Assembly (NCBI GenBank): GCA_035280425.1
Contig: DATEFW010000040.1
Location: 1 to 64,000 of the forward strand
From: QHXW01 sp035280425
Lineage (GTDB): Bacteria > Acidobacteriota > Terriglobia > Bryobacterales > Bryobacteraceae
Length of the DNA stretch: 64,000 nucleotides
Direction of reading: 5' to 3'
Positions 16,431 to 25,210 of this stretch are shown here, in pieces (positions within the stretch are counted from its first letter, which is position 1; each line of letters opens with the position of its first letter). The translations under genes and the position numbers were made by a program. The notes beneath the pieces were generated by a model. The model ran no database searches and was not told the DNA's origin. It was given only the letters and a program-made list of their open reading frames with translations.

Positions 16431-17192
16431 GTGCCTCGTAAAATTCTGGGCGTTATCCCAGCGCGGTACGCTTCCTCCCGTTTCCCCGGCAAAGCCCTCG
16501 CTCGTATCGCCTCCAAGTCGATGTTGCAGCATGTTTACGAGCGTGTATCGCTCGCCCGGTATTTAACAAACGTGATCGTCGCCACCGACGATCAGCGCAT
16601 ATTCGACGAGGCCCGCAGCTTCGGCGCGCCCGTGCGCATGACGCGCGCCGACCATCTTTCCGGAACCGACCGCGTAGCCGAGATCGCCTCCGCCGACACC
16701 GCCGAGTGGATCGTGAACGTGCAGGGCGATGAGCCGTTGATCGATCCTGCCGCCATCGACGCCGCGATTGTTCCGCTTCTGGATGAGCCGGATATCCCCA
16801 TGGCGACGCTCAAGAAGCGCATCGAGGATCCCTCCGAGATCGGCGATCCGAACGTAGTAAAAGTGGTTACCGACAGGTTTGAAAACGCACTCTACTTTTC
16901 GCGTTCGACCATTCCCTTCGTGCGTCCCGGCGGCCAGGAAGCGCGGGTGCATTACAAGCACATCGGCCTATACGTTTACCGGCGCGATTTTCTCCTTCGC
17001 TACCCCGAGTTGCCCGTCGGACCGCTCGAAAAAGCCGAGCGGCTGGAGCAGCTCCGCGCCCTCGAGAACGGCTACAAAATTCGCGTCGTCGAAACGGAAT
17101 ATGAATCCGTGGGTGTGGATACGCCCGAAGATCTGGACCGGGTCATCAAAATGTTTGAGGTCTCACTGGCGGGGGTGAATCCGATTGGCTAA
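16431..17192 (+). CDS. kdsB: CMP-KDO synthetase (3-deoxy-manno-octulosonate cytidylyltransferase)
   Basis: KdsB activates KDO with CTP to give CMP-KDO for the inner core of lipopolysaccharide, indicating a diderm cell with LPS. The protein is 253 residues with a nucleotidyltransferase fold. Visible motifs: VIPARYASSRFPGKAL (N-terminal nucleotide loop), TDDQRIFDEA, GTDRVAEIA, VNVQGDEPLI and the C-terminal ESVGVDTPEDLDRV. It starts with GTG and lies just 5 bases after a -10-like hexamer. Its end overlaps pyrG by 8 bases; PyrG makes the CTP that KdsB consumes, a known type of pairing. Confidence 0.95.
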   Translation: MPRKILGVIPARYASSRFPGKALARIASKSMLQHVYERVSLARYLTNVIVATDDQRIFDEARSFGAPVRMTRADHLSGTDRVAEIASADTAEWIVNVQGDEPLIDPAAIDAAIVPLLDEPDIPMATLKKRIEDPSEIGDPNVVKVVTDRFENALYFSRSTIPFVRPGGQEARVHYKHIGLYVYRRDFLLRYPELPVGPLEKAERLEQLRALENGYKIRVVETEYESVGVDTPEDLDRVIKMFEVSLAGVNPIG

Positions 17193-18843
17193 GTACATTT
17201 TTGTTACCGGAGGCGTGGTTTCATCGCTGGGGAAGGGCATTGCAGCATCGTCGATCGGCTGCCTGCTCGAAAGCCGCGGCCTGCGCGTCAGCCTGCAAAA
17301 GTTCGATCCTTATCTGAACGTCGATCCCGGCACGCTGAGCCCGTTCCAGCACGGCGAAGTGTTCGTGACCGACGACGGCGCCGAGACCGATCTGGATCTG
17401 GGCCACTACGAGCGCTTCACGCATTCGCGGCTCACCCAGGCCAATAACGTCACCTCCGGCCGCATCTACGAGCAGATTATCCAGCGCGAGCGCCGCGGCG
17501 ATTATCTCGGCAAGACGGTGCAAGTCATCCCGCACGTCACCAATGAGATCAAGGCCGCGATTAAGCGCATCTCGGCCGAGGTGGACGTGGTCATTGTCGA
17601 GATCGGCGGCACGGTCGGAGATATCGAATCGCTGCCGTTCCTGGAAGCCATCCGCCAGATGCGCCACGAACTGGGACGCGAAAACAGTATCTTCGTGCAT
17701 GTGACCCTGGTGCCGTGGATCGCTGCGGCGCAAGAGCTCAAAACCAAGCCCACCCAGCACAGCGTCAAGGAACTGCGCGCCATCGGTATCCAGCCCGATA
17801 TGCTGCTGTGCCGCTCCGAGCGGTTTCTGCCCAAGGACGTCAAGGAGAAAATCGCGCTGTTCTGCGACGTAGACGCCGAGGCGGTGATCACCGCCCGCGA
17901 TGTGAAATCCGTTTACGAAGTGCCGATCGTATTCGCCGGTGAAAGCGTAGACGAGATCATTCTCCGGCGCCTGGGCCTTGAAGCCGGCCCGCGCGAGCTC
18001 AGCCGCTGGAGCGAAATGCTCGATCGTATGCAGAACCCGGCCGACGAAGTTTCGATCGGGCTCGTCGGCAAGTACGTCGAGTACGAGGATTCGTACAAGA
18101 GCCTGAAGGAAGCCCTGCTGCACGGCGGCCTGGCCCACCGGCTAAAGGTCAATATCCACTGGATCGAGGCCGAAGGCGTAACGCCAGCCAACGCTGCACG
18201 GACGCTCGAAGACTACGACGGCATCCTTGTGCCCGGGGGTTTTGGCAAGCGCGGGATCGAGGGCATGATCCACGCGATCCAGTTCGCGCGCGAACAGAAA
18301 GTTCCGTACTTCGGCATTTGCCTCGGCATGCAAACCATGGTCATCGAGTACGCACGCAACGTCTGCGGCCTGGAGCGCGCCGATTCCACCGAGTTTGACC
18401 CCGCCACGCCGCACCGCGTGATCTTCAAGCTGCGCGAATTGAAAGGCGTTGACGAGCTGGGCGGGACTATGCGGCTGGGCGCGTGGCCCTGCATGCTCGC
18501 CGAAGACAGTTTTGCTTTCAGGGCTTATGGCGCGAAGGAAATCAGCGAGCGCCACCGCCACCGCTACGAGTTCAACCGCGAGTACGAAGAAACGCTAACC
18601 GCCGCGGGCCTCAAAATCACCGGCCAGACGCCGGATCAAACCTACGTCGAGATCTGCGAAATTGCCGATCACCCCTGGTATCTGGGCTGCCAGTTCCATC
18701 CGGAATTCAAATCCAAACCGCTCGAGCCACATCCGTTGTTCCGCGCGTTCGTTGGCGCATCTTACGAGCACCGGCGCAAGCGGCTGACCTCCCGTCCAAG
18801 CGATGCGTACGAACAGGTGCGGGAGTATTCCCGCCGCGATTAG
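17185..18843 (+). CDS. pyrG: CTP synthase
   Basis: PyrG aminates UTP to CTP using glutamine. It is 552 residues, the normal size. The N-terminal synthetase domain has YIFVTGGVVSSLGKGI (P-loop-like), DPYLNVDPGTLSPFQHGEVFVTDDG and EIGGTVGDIES. The C-terminal class I glutamine amidotransferase has the nucleophile in FGICLGMQ and the His-Glu pair in QFHPEF. The start is TTG at 17185 (giving MAKYIFVTGG) inside the last codons of kdsB, so the two are translationally linked. Confidence 0.97.
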   Translation: MAKYIFVTGGVVSSLGKGIAASSIGCLLESRGLRVSLQKFDPYLNVDPGTLSPFQHGEVFVTDDGAETDLDLGHYERFTHSRLTQANNVTSGRIYEQIIQRERRGDYLGKTVQVIPHVTNEIKAAIKRISAEVDVVIVEIGGTVGDIESLPFLEAIRQMRHELGRENSIFVHVTLVPWIAAAQELKTKPTQHSVKELRAIGIQPDMLLCRSERFLPKDVKEKIALFCDVDAEAVITARDVKSVYEVPIVFAGESVDEIILRRLGLEAGPRELSRWSEMLDRMQNPADEVSIGLVGKYVEYEDSYKSLKEALLHGGLAHRLKVNIHWIEAEGVTPANAARTLEDYDGILVPGGFGKRGIEGMIHAIQFAREQKVPYFGICLGMQTMVIEYARNVCGLERADSTEFDPATPHRVIFKLRELKGVDELGGTMRLGAWPCMLAEDSFAFRAYGAKEISERHRHRYEFNREYEETLTAAGLKITGQTPDQTYVEICEIADHPWYLGCQFHPEFKSKPLEPHPLFRAFVGASYEHRRKRLTSRPSDAYEQVREYSRRD

Positions 18844-18868
18844 GGCATCAAGCTTCAGATTTTGATGG

Positions 18869-19180
18869 TTAGTTGACGCGTCCGCCGTTGCGGCCATTGC
18901 CGCCGCGCCGCAAGCTCGCAATAAACGCCCGCAACTCGAGTTCGGTTTGTCTCTGGGCGCGCCGCAGGCTGATCATCTCGCGCATCCCGATCTGCACCAG
19001 CTTCTCGAACCCCCGCATGCGTTTTTCGAAGCGGGCATCCATAACGGCCATGCGCTCTTCCGCGCGGTCCATGCGCTCATCGGCGCGATCCATGCGCTCT
19101 TCGGCGGCAGCCTGCCGTTCTGCGACGCCGCGCAGGATGGCCCGGATTTCGTCAAACTCTTTGCGGACTTCCGCGTCCAT
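18869..19180 (-). CDS. Small coiled-coil protein
   Basis: A 103-residue, highly charged, almost wholly helical protein. Seven-residue repeats are obvious (RMDRADE, RMDRAEE, then RMAVMDA), followed by a helix with EKLVQIGMREMISLRR and a Gly/Arg/Asn-rich tail. There is no signal peptide or membrane segment. The function is unknown; such proteins usually oligomerise. It faces pyrG convergently. Confidence 0.6.
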   Translation of the reverse strand: MDAEVRKEFDEIRAILRGVAERQAAAEERMDRADERMDRAEERMAVMDARFEKRMRGFEKLVQIGMREMISLRRAQRQTELELRAFIASLRRGGNGRNGGRVN

Positions 19181-19222
19181 ACGGTATTTAGTTTACCCTA
19201 CGTTGTGCGCCTTCACGGGCCG

Positions 19223-19972
19223 CTAAAACGCCGCCCTGAACCGCCGCCGTAGCGCGAACGCCGTAATCCCGGAAACCAGGAAGAACCAGATCAGCCAGTG
19301 CAAATGCCAGACCACGGCGGGCGGGTAATCCACCTCGATCCATGCGATCTCGGCATCCATGACCGGCCTTTCCGCTGCATCCAGCAAAAGGTTCCAAAGC
19401 GAGCCGCGTTTCGTCGAAAGATAATGCATCCCTTTGCCCGCGGAGATGCTCTTGGTCACAACGCGGCCGGAAGCGCCGATCTCCAACTCTCCGGATACCG
19501 CCTGCGTGGGACGCACGCGCCAGCTCACCTGACGCTCGTTCAAAACGTGCACCGCCGGCGTTTCGACCGCAATTCCGTCGGGCGCCTTCAGCGTAAGACC
19601 ACCGCCGGAATCTTTGAGCTGAACCGTTACAATCGCCGGCTTCCCGATTTCCAGAGGCGCATGGCCGAAAAAGGCGTCCATCTCGGCAAGTAGCAGCGCC
19701 ATCGGCACTGCCAGCACCACTACCGGCCGCAGCATGAGTTTCAAAAACCGCAAATTGGCAAGGATCAGATCGCGCTGCGCCCGCAATACCAGCCGCGGCT
19801 CGTCCATAAAAAGCCGGAACTCGAGCAGATGCGCCGTGACCTGGCGCTTGGCGCGCCGTATCGCCGCCTGGTCCGATACATGGCGGAACACCAAAAGCAT
19901 GCCGATCCCCGCCAGAACACTGATCGGTACCAGAATCACCAGAGCAGGCATGCCGAGGTCGATCCGGTTCAC
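19223..19972 (-). CDS. Membrane protein with TM-helical hairpin-TM core and C-terminal anchor, function unknown
   Basis: A 249-residue protein. The order seen is an N-terminal membrane helix (about 10-28), a long charged helical stretch (35-78, AKRQVTAHLLEFRLFMDE...), a second membrane helix (PVVVLAVPMALLLAEM, about 82-97), a beta-rich exported segment (105-210) and a third membrane helix near the C-terminus (WLIWFFLVSGITAFAL). The membrane helix / cytoplasmic hairpin / membrane helix core recalls the DUF106/Oxa1 group, but I cannot confirm homology. GTG start, overlapping the stop of the ribbon-helix-helix gene by 4 bases. Confidence 0.68.
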   Translation of the reverse strand: MNRIDLGMPALVILVPISVLAGIGMLLVFRHVSDQAAIRRAKRQVTAHLLEFRLFMDEPRLVLRAQRDLILANLRFLKLMLRPVVVLAVPMALLLAEMDAFFGHAPLEIGKPAIVTVQLKDSGGGLTLKAPDGIAVETPAVHVLNERQVSWRVRPTQAVSGELEIGASGRVVTKSISAGKGMHYLSTKRGSLWNLLLDAAERPVMDAEIAWIEVDYPPAVVWHLHWLIWFFLVSGITAFALRRRFRAAF

Positions 19973-20160
19973 TCCAGGTAGCCCAGCCCCTTGAGCTTCT
20001 TGATGACCTCTTCTTTCGAGTCCGATTCTTCGAAATGCGCCAGTTCTTTTTCGAGAACGTGCTCGACGAACTCCTCGACCGAGCTATAGCCTGCCTTCTC
20101 CGCAACACGAGCCGCCCGCTGGCACAAGGTCTTGTTCAATTTCATAGAAGTTTTAGACAA
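19969..20160 (-). CDS. Small ribbon-helix-helix-like protein
   Basis: A 63-residue protein, MSKTSMKLNKTLCQRAARVAEKAGYSSVEEFVEHVLEKEL followed by an acidic/basic helix. A short beta segment with helix-turn-helix pairing around GYSSVEEFVEHVLEKE is typical of ribbon-helix-helix dimers and their antitoxin or regulatory relatives. No toxin partner lies next to it; instead it is coupled to the membrane protein downstream and lies 11 bases after the phosphodiesterase gene. The role is unknown. Confidence 0.6.
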   Translation of the reverse strand: MSKTSMKLNKTLCQRAARVAEKAGYSSVEEFVEHVLEKELAHFEESDSKEEVIKKLKGLGYLE

Positions 20161-20171
20161 AACTTGAACTC

Positions 20172-22055
20172 CTAAAATACGTTTTGCCCCGACATTCCCG
20201 CGCCGGGCGCGATCCCAAACCGCGACAAAATCGACACCGTGACATCCTTGAGCCGTGGATCGGCCGCCCGGATCTTCCGGTTACTGAACAGCACGCCCGG
20301 CACGTCGGCGGGATTGATGCAATGATCGCCGATCCAGGCGTCGGTATTTGCCTGGAACACATCTTCGGGCGCACCGCCCAGCGCGGTCTGCCACGAGGCG
20401 CGGTATCCGGAAGCATAACCGACGATCAGGTCCGGAGCAAATTCGCCCAAGGTGCCTGGCGCAGAAACCGCCTCGATCGACGGACGCCCGCCATCAGGAT
20501 CGCGAATCGCCAGCAGATCGGCCGTTAATTTCTTCAGGACGCCCGGCGCCTGATCGCGCGTGACGATCCCCTGTTTCTCCCGGCCCGCAAGGTTGAGATA
20601 GAGCGCGTTCAAACCGATGGCGTAGGCCTGCGTCCGCGACCAATCGACACGCGCAAACGGCGCTTCCTCTTCGCTGGTGGCTGAACCTTCGAGCGCCATG
20701 TAGCCGTTCTTCGCAAGCCAGGTATTCAGGTTGAAAGCGCGATCGAACGTGGTGAAGCCATGGTCGGACATCACGACCACATCGGCGCCCTCCGAGCGCG
20801 CCAGCGCCTCACCGATCGCGGCATCCACTGCGCGGTACGTGTCAAGCAGCTCGGGCTCGTGCTTCCCCCAAAGCATGTGCGAGTTCTGATCGATGCTCGA
20901 AAAATAAACGAACAGCAAACCATCATGGAATCGGGCGAGCGCGTACCGCAAAAGCTTGCGTTCGTCTGCAAACACAAGGCGGCTCTGCGACAGAAATTCA
21001 GAAATATCGAAAGCGCCCTGGCGCAGCGCCGCGGTGTCTTCGGCGATGCCCTGCGTGTAAAACGGTCCAATGGCCGCCGCGATGTCGCGGCTGTAACCGG
21101 ACGGGGCGGAGATGGGCAGTTCCGGGTCGCCGGGATCGATATTGACCGGAGACACATAAAGCTGAAATCGCGGATGCAACTGCTTGGCGTAAACCCGAAA
21201 CATACCGGTGGCGCTCGCGAGGCTGCGAATCAGCGGAAATTCTGCGCGCAGCCAGTCGCTCCATTCACCCTGCTTCACAATCGCGGTCTCATCGCCCACC
21301 GTAATCCGCGCGACCGACGCCTGGGGATCGATATCGACCGTTAAATCGACGGCAGACATGGCGTGATCCTTGCGCAGTGAATTTTCGGGTCCTTCGACGC
21401 GCAGCACCGTGTGATTCTCGAATAACGGCACTTTCACGATGCGCCCGCCCGAGACATTGCGCGAAAGTTCTTCGGGATCGTCGGTGTAAAACGCGAAGGT
21501 GCCGAACGTTCCCCGCAGATCCGGCGTGCCCATGCCCGCAATCGCTTTTCCGGCGTCGATGGGCGGGTAATTGGTGGGCATCTTGATCATCGTCACCGGA
21601 ATATTGTGCTCGGCCAGAATCTGCCAGAAGGCTTTTCCCTTCCGCAGCGAAATGACCTGCGCTTTTGAAAGCGGCAGCAAATAAGGCCCGATCGAAAGCG
21701 TATGCCGCGGGTCTTCGTTCTTGCTCATGGACGAGAACGGCATGAGCGTCGCAGGGTCGCGGTGCACGAAATCGAAGATGCCGTGCTCAGCCGGATCCAT
21801 CCCAGTGATGAAGGTTGACCACGCGACCGGGCTTTGCGGCGGCGTCACCGTTGCAAGCCGCTTGAAATCGCCCGCACGGCGGAGTTTAGCGAGATTCGGC
21901 AATTCGCTCCAGTGCCGGTCGACGAACTTGGGGTCCATGCCGTCCACGCCCAGCACGATGACCTTCCGCCTGGTCGCCTCCGAATGCGAAATGCCGCAGC
22001 CGGCCCCGATCAGCGCCCCCATTGCAATCAAAAATGTCGAGCAGGATTTACGCAA
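20172..22055 (-). CDS. Exported lipoprotein of the alkaline phosphatase superfamily (type I phosphodiesterase-like)
   Basis: A 627-residue protein. I place the start at TTG 22055, because this gives MRKSCSTFLIAMGALIGAGC, a textbook lipoprotein signal, and overlaps the upstream stop by 8 bases. The catalytic fold shows VIVLGVDGMDPKFVDRHW (metal Asp), TPPQSPVAWSTFITGMDPAEHGIFDF (nucleophile region), and VVMSDHGFTTFDRAFNLNTWL (Asp-His metal ligands). The family hydrolyses phosphodiesters or pyrophosphates, or transfers phospho-groups; the substrate is unknown. It is a clear paralogue of the next gene upstream, sharing order and motifs along the full length. Confidence 0.85.
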   Translation of the reverse strand: MRKSCSTFLIAMGALIGAGCGISHSEATRRKVIVLGVDGMDPKFVDRHWSELPNLAKLRRAGDFKRLATVTPPQSPVAWSTFITGMDPAEHGIFDFVHRDPATLMPFSSMSKNEDPRHTLSIGPYLLPLSKAQVISLRKGKAFWQILAEHNIPVTMIKMPTNYPPIDAGKAIAGMGTPDLRGTFGTFAFYTDDPEELSRNVSGGRIVKVPLFENHTVLRVEGPENSLRKDHAMSAVDLTVDIDPQASVARITVGDETAIVKQGEWSDWLRAEFPLIRSLASATGMFRVYAKQLHPRFQLYVSPVNIDPGDPELPISAPSGYSRDIAAAIGPFYTQGIAEDTAALRQGAFDISEFLSQSRLVFADERKLLRYALARFHDGLLFVYFSSIDQNSHMLWGKHEPELLDTYRAVDAAIGEALARSEGADVVVMSDHGFTTFDRAFNLNTWLAKNGYMALEGSATSEEEAPFARVDWSRTQAYAIGLNALYLNLAGREKQGIVTRDQAPGVLKKLTADLLAIRDPDGGRPSIEAVSAPGTLGEFAPDLIVGYASGYRASWQTALGGAPEDVFQANTDAWIGDHCINPADVPGVLFSNRKIRAADPRLKDVTVSILSRFGIAPGAGMSGQNVF

Positions 22056-24123
22056 AACGGAAAACAGAGGTTCCTTCCATCCAAGCGGGCGGCTGAATGC
22101 CGAACAGCTCCAGCGCGGTCGGCGCCAGATCTTCGATGCCCGGATCTTTCGCATCGACCTTGCGATTGGAAAACAGCACGCCCGGAACCAGCAGCGGATC
22201 GACCGAATGGTCGCCGCTCCAGGCTTTGGTGTTATCCGCAAACACGCCTGCCGTCACCTTGCCCACCGCCGCTTCCCACGATGTGCGATAGCCCGCCGCA
22301 TAGCCGACGATCAGGTCCGGCGCGGCGCCCAGATACGGTCCCTTGTACAAGGCGCTCGCCGCGTAGACGTTACGAATCGCGGTTTCGCCCTTTTCTTCAT
22401 CGCGCAGATTCGTGAGTTTGCGAATCAGTTCCTTCTTGAGCGCGCCCGCTTCCGACGGGCCGACCGTACCGTTCGCCTCGCGGCCTTTCAGGTTCAAATA
22501 AAGCCCGCCCAGGCCGAAGGTGTACGCTCGGGTCCGGCTCCAGTCGACTCCTTCGAAATAATCGCCGCTTTCGGGCGCTCCGTTTGCCAGCGCGAGATAT
22601 CCGTTCTGATGGAGCCACGCATTCAGGTTTACGCCGCGGCGGAACGAGCAGAAGCCATGGTCCGACAAAACGAATAGCGCGGTCTGCTCGTCCACGTGCC
22701 GCAATGTTTCACCCAGGAGCCGGTCCACATCGCGGTAAAGGTCTTCGATTACCTTGCCGTCCCCGCGGTCGAGATGCCGGAAAAACATGTGCTGCACGCG
22801 ATCGGTCGTATCGAAAACGCAGGCCACCACGCCGCGCCTGGTGCGGTCGAGCGCGCTGAAAAACATGCTCTCGCGTTCCTGCCTTATCATCTCGGCCTGT
22901 TTCAGGAAGGCCTCATCGTTAATCGCACCCTCATTTAAAGCCCAGGTGTCCTCGGCCATTCCAAGCGTGGCGTACGATCCGAGCAGTTTCGCCAGATAAA
23001 TCGCATAGTATGACGGGTGGCTGATGGCGAGTGCGGGGTCTTCCGGGTCAATCTGAATAGGCGTTACGTAGAGCGAATACTCCGTCTCTCTTCGCGTCAG
23101 CAGGAAACGGGCAATCCCCCAGACGGTAACACCGACTCCGCCGTGAAAGCGTAGCCGCACCCAAGGCGTATACTCGCCGTGCCGGAGCGGGTACGATTCG
23201 CCCAGGATTTCGAGCGTCGCATTCGCCGGATCCTCCGGCCGCAAAATGCGAAACGGAATCCGCATGACGCTGTGTTCTTCGGTCAGCACGTTCTCCGGGC
23301 CTTCGAGTTCACCGGCCAGTGCCGGGCCATCCTGCTTCAGCGGATAGCGGCCGCCGCCGGTCACGCGGCTGCGATCGCCCGCAGTCGAGAAATGCGAAAA
23401 GCTGCCCTGCGTGCCGCGCAGATCCGGGGTGCACATGGCCGAGAGCAGACGCCCGTTGAAATCATCCGGCGGGAACGTGATGGGCACGCGCAGGATCGTG
23501 CAGCCGATCGCATGCTTGCCCAAGATTTTCCAAAACGGCTCGCTCTTGCGGCGCATCTCGACCGTTGGGCGTGACAGGGGAATCCGCAGCCCGCCGACGC
23601 GCAGTACGCGATGAGGCGGCCGGACTTTCGAAGACGAAAGCTCCGGCACGTACGTTTTCAGGTCGCGATTCAGAAAATCGAAGATGTTGTGCTTGGCGGG
23701 ATTCACTCCGGTGGCAAAGGTCGACCATGCTACCGGGGAAAGGGCCGGAAATGTGGTTCGCAGCCGGCGGTAGGATCCCTGCTCCTTCAGCCGGCTCAGA
23801 TTGGGCAGCTTGCCCTCCGCCATGTAGCGTTCTGTGAGGCCCGGATCGAGGCCGTCGAGTCCAAGGAAGATGAGTTTCCTGATGCGGGCCTTGCGGTAGC
23901 CCTGCCGCCGGCTTACCAAAGCCCACAACATGCGAAACGGCCAGATCAAAAAGGAAACGGCGCTCAGCACAAGCGAAGTGATCAGCGTGAGGAACGATCC
24001 GAGAAACGCGAATCCTGCCCCCGGGCCAATATAGGCGAACTGGACATCACCCGACGGATGTCGCGCCGCCAAAAGCAGCAGCACCGCTGCCAGCAGCGCC
24101 AGTAACCAATCCCGCCGTTTCAC
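22048..24123 (-). CDS. Membrane-anchored alkaline phosphatase superfamily protein (type I phosphodiesterase-like)
   Basis: A 691-residue protein with two N-terminal hydrophobic segments (about 5-20 and 33-70) anchoring it, then the periplasmic enzyme: FLGLDGLDPGLTERYM, ALSPVAWSTFATGVNPAKHNIFDF, CVFDTTDRVQHMFFRHLD and LSDHGFCSFRRGVNLNAWL. The metal Asp/His residues and the nucleophile region are intact. It is paralogous to the lipoprotein gene just downstream. Its ATG overlaps the stop of the sulfatase-like gene (ATGA), so the three are one operon. Confidence 0.87.
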   Translation of the reverse strand: MKRRDWLLALLAAVLLLLAARHPSGDVQFAYIGPGAGFAFLGSFLTLITSLVLSAVSFLIWPFRMLWALVSRRQGYRKARIRKLIFLGLDGLDPGLTERYMAEGKLPNLSRLKEQGSYRRLRTTFPALSPVAWSTFATGVNPAKHNIFDFLNRDLKTYVPELSSSKVRPPHRVLRVGGLRIPLSRPTVEMRRKSEPFWKILGKHAIGCTILRVPITFPPDDFNGRLLSAMCTPDLRGTQGSFSHFSTAGDRSRVTGGGRYPLKQDGPALAGELEGPENVLTEEHSVMRIPFRILRPEDPANATLEILGESYPLRHGEYTPWVRLRFHGGVGVTVWGIARFLLTRRETEYSLYVTPIQIDPEDPALAISHPSYYAIYLAKLLGSYATLGMAEDTWALNEGAINDEAFLKQAEMIRQERESMFFSALDRTRRGVVACVFDTTDRVQHMFFRHLDRGDGKVIEDLYRDVDRLLGETLRHVDEQTALFVLSDHGFCSFRRGVNLNAWLHQNGYLALANGAPESGDYFEGVDWSRTRAYTFGLGGLYLNLKGREANGTVGPSEAGALKKELIRKLTNLRDEEKGETAIRNVYAASALYKGPYLGAAPDLIVGYAAGYRTSWEAAVGKVTAGVFADNTKAWSGDHSVDPLLVPGVLFSNRKVDAKDPGIEDLAPTALELFGIQPPAWMEGTSVFRFA

Positions 24124-24980
24124 CGGATCTTTCCTTCGACGAACGGCACCTCAAAGACCTTCTTGTGCTGGATCGGGCCGTGCCCGAAATAGCCATCCTC
24201 ACCGAACAGTTCGCCGTGATCGGATGTGATGGTGATGTAGGTATTTTTGGGCACGAGATCGAACAACTCTTCCACGACGCCATCAAGATACTTCACGGCA
24301 TCGATCTGCCGCTGCCGCAGCTTCGCCAACTTGCGATTATCGAACATCTTGGCGCGGCTCCGCCGCAGCTTTCCACCGACGATGGCTTCATCCAGGTGCC
24401 GGAAGACGCCGTGTACTCCGCTGATTCGGGGCCACTGATCGGGCGGCTCGTCCGGCAGCGCGTAGGGATAATGCGTCTCGCCTACGTTCAGGAGGTAAAA
24501 CGACGGCTGGTCTCCGCCAAACCGCATTTCCCGGACCATGGCGCGCATATCGTTGTGCTTTTCCATTAACTTGTAGCTGTCAAAGCCGCAGTTTAGCGCC
24601 GTGGTCGGGTTGAGTACCGGGAGCGAGACCATCGCATGGGTCTGGTAACCGAGCTTTTGCAGCAAAACCGGAAGATTGAGCCGCGGGACGAAGCTTTTGA
24701 ACTCGATGCCGCCCGCCCCCAGCCGTTCATTGAAGCGGAAAAAGTCTTTCTTGTAGTACTCCGAGGCATAAACCTGCCGGGGACTCGAGTGCGGCATCAG
24801 GCCCATCAGCAGGTTGTAATGCGACGGCGCGGTCCAGGAGGCATACGACCAGCGCGCCTCGACCTTCCCCAGCTTGCGCATTACGCGCGGTTGCGCGGTC
24901 AGGAACGAATCCAGGCGGCAACTGTCGAAGACAATCAGGATATAGTTGTTGCGCGCTCCCCGGCTAATCCGATTGGCCAT
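24120..24980 (-). CDS. Sulfatase-like / phosphoglycerol-transferase-like enzyme (alkaline phosphatase superfamily)
   Basis: About 286 residues from MANRISRG; an upstream in-frame start at 25049 is possible. The core shows YILIVFDSCRLDSF (metal Asp), SWTAPSHYNLLMGL (position of the catalytic Thr/Ser), LNVGETHYPY and ITSDHGELFGEDGYFGHG (Asp-His ligands). It lacks the C-x-P-S-R signature of formylglycine sulfatases, so a phospho- or phosphoglycerol-type transferase/hydrolase fits better. No secretion signal is evident, unlike its two operon partners. It is divergent from the M16 protease. Confidence 0.78.
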   Translation of the reverse strand: MANRISRGARNNYILIVFDSCRLDSFLTAQPRVMRKLGKVEARWSYASWTAPSHYNLLMGLMPHSSPRQVYASEYYKKDFFRFNERLGAGGIEFKSFVPRLNLPVLLQKLGYQTHAMVSLPVLNPTTALNCGFDSYKLMEKHNDMRAMVREMRFGGDQPSFYLLNVGETHYPYALPDEPPDQWPRISGVHGVFRHLDEAIVGGKLRRSRAKMFDNRKLAKLRQRQIDAVKYLDGVVEELFDLVPKNTYITITSDHGELFGEDGYFGHGPIQHKKVFEVPFVEGKIR

Positions 24981-25062
24981 TGCTTTCAGCCAGTGTAACG
25001 TGTCGGCGCACTCCGTCGCAGAGAGCGGGTACGGCGAAGGCATTACCACTATCAGTCGTGGC

Positions 25063-25090
25063 TTGCCTGCGCGATTGAATTGGCTAAAAT
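25063..25090 (+). promoter_or_regulatory. Candidate promoter for the M16 protease gene
   Basis: TTGCCT (25063-25068), a 16-base spacer and TAAAAT (25085-25090; 5/6) make a plausible sigma70-type promoter. The untranslated leader to the ATG at 25211 would be about 115 bases and contains the palindrome GGGTTAACCC. Confidence 0.35.
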
Positions 25091-25210
25091 AAACCGTTTG
25101 TTTCTAATAGCTTATTGGCGGATAGCGAATCTAAGCTCTTAATTTACCACCGGCTGAGGTGTGCCCGGCTGGATTGTCGCTGCTGGGTTAACCCCAAAAG
25201 AGTCCCGAAA

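Noticed and set aside
19969..20160. Antitoxin of a toxin-antitoxin pair
   Set aside because: No toxin-sized partner is adjacent; neighbours are a membrane protein and a phosphodiesterase.
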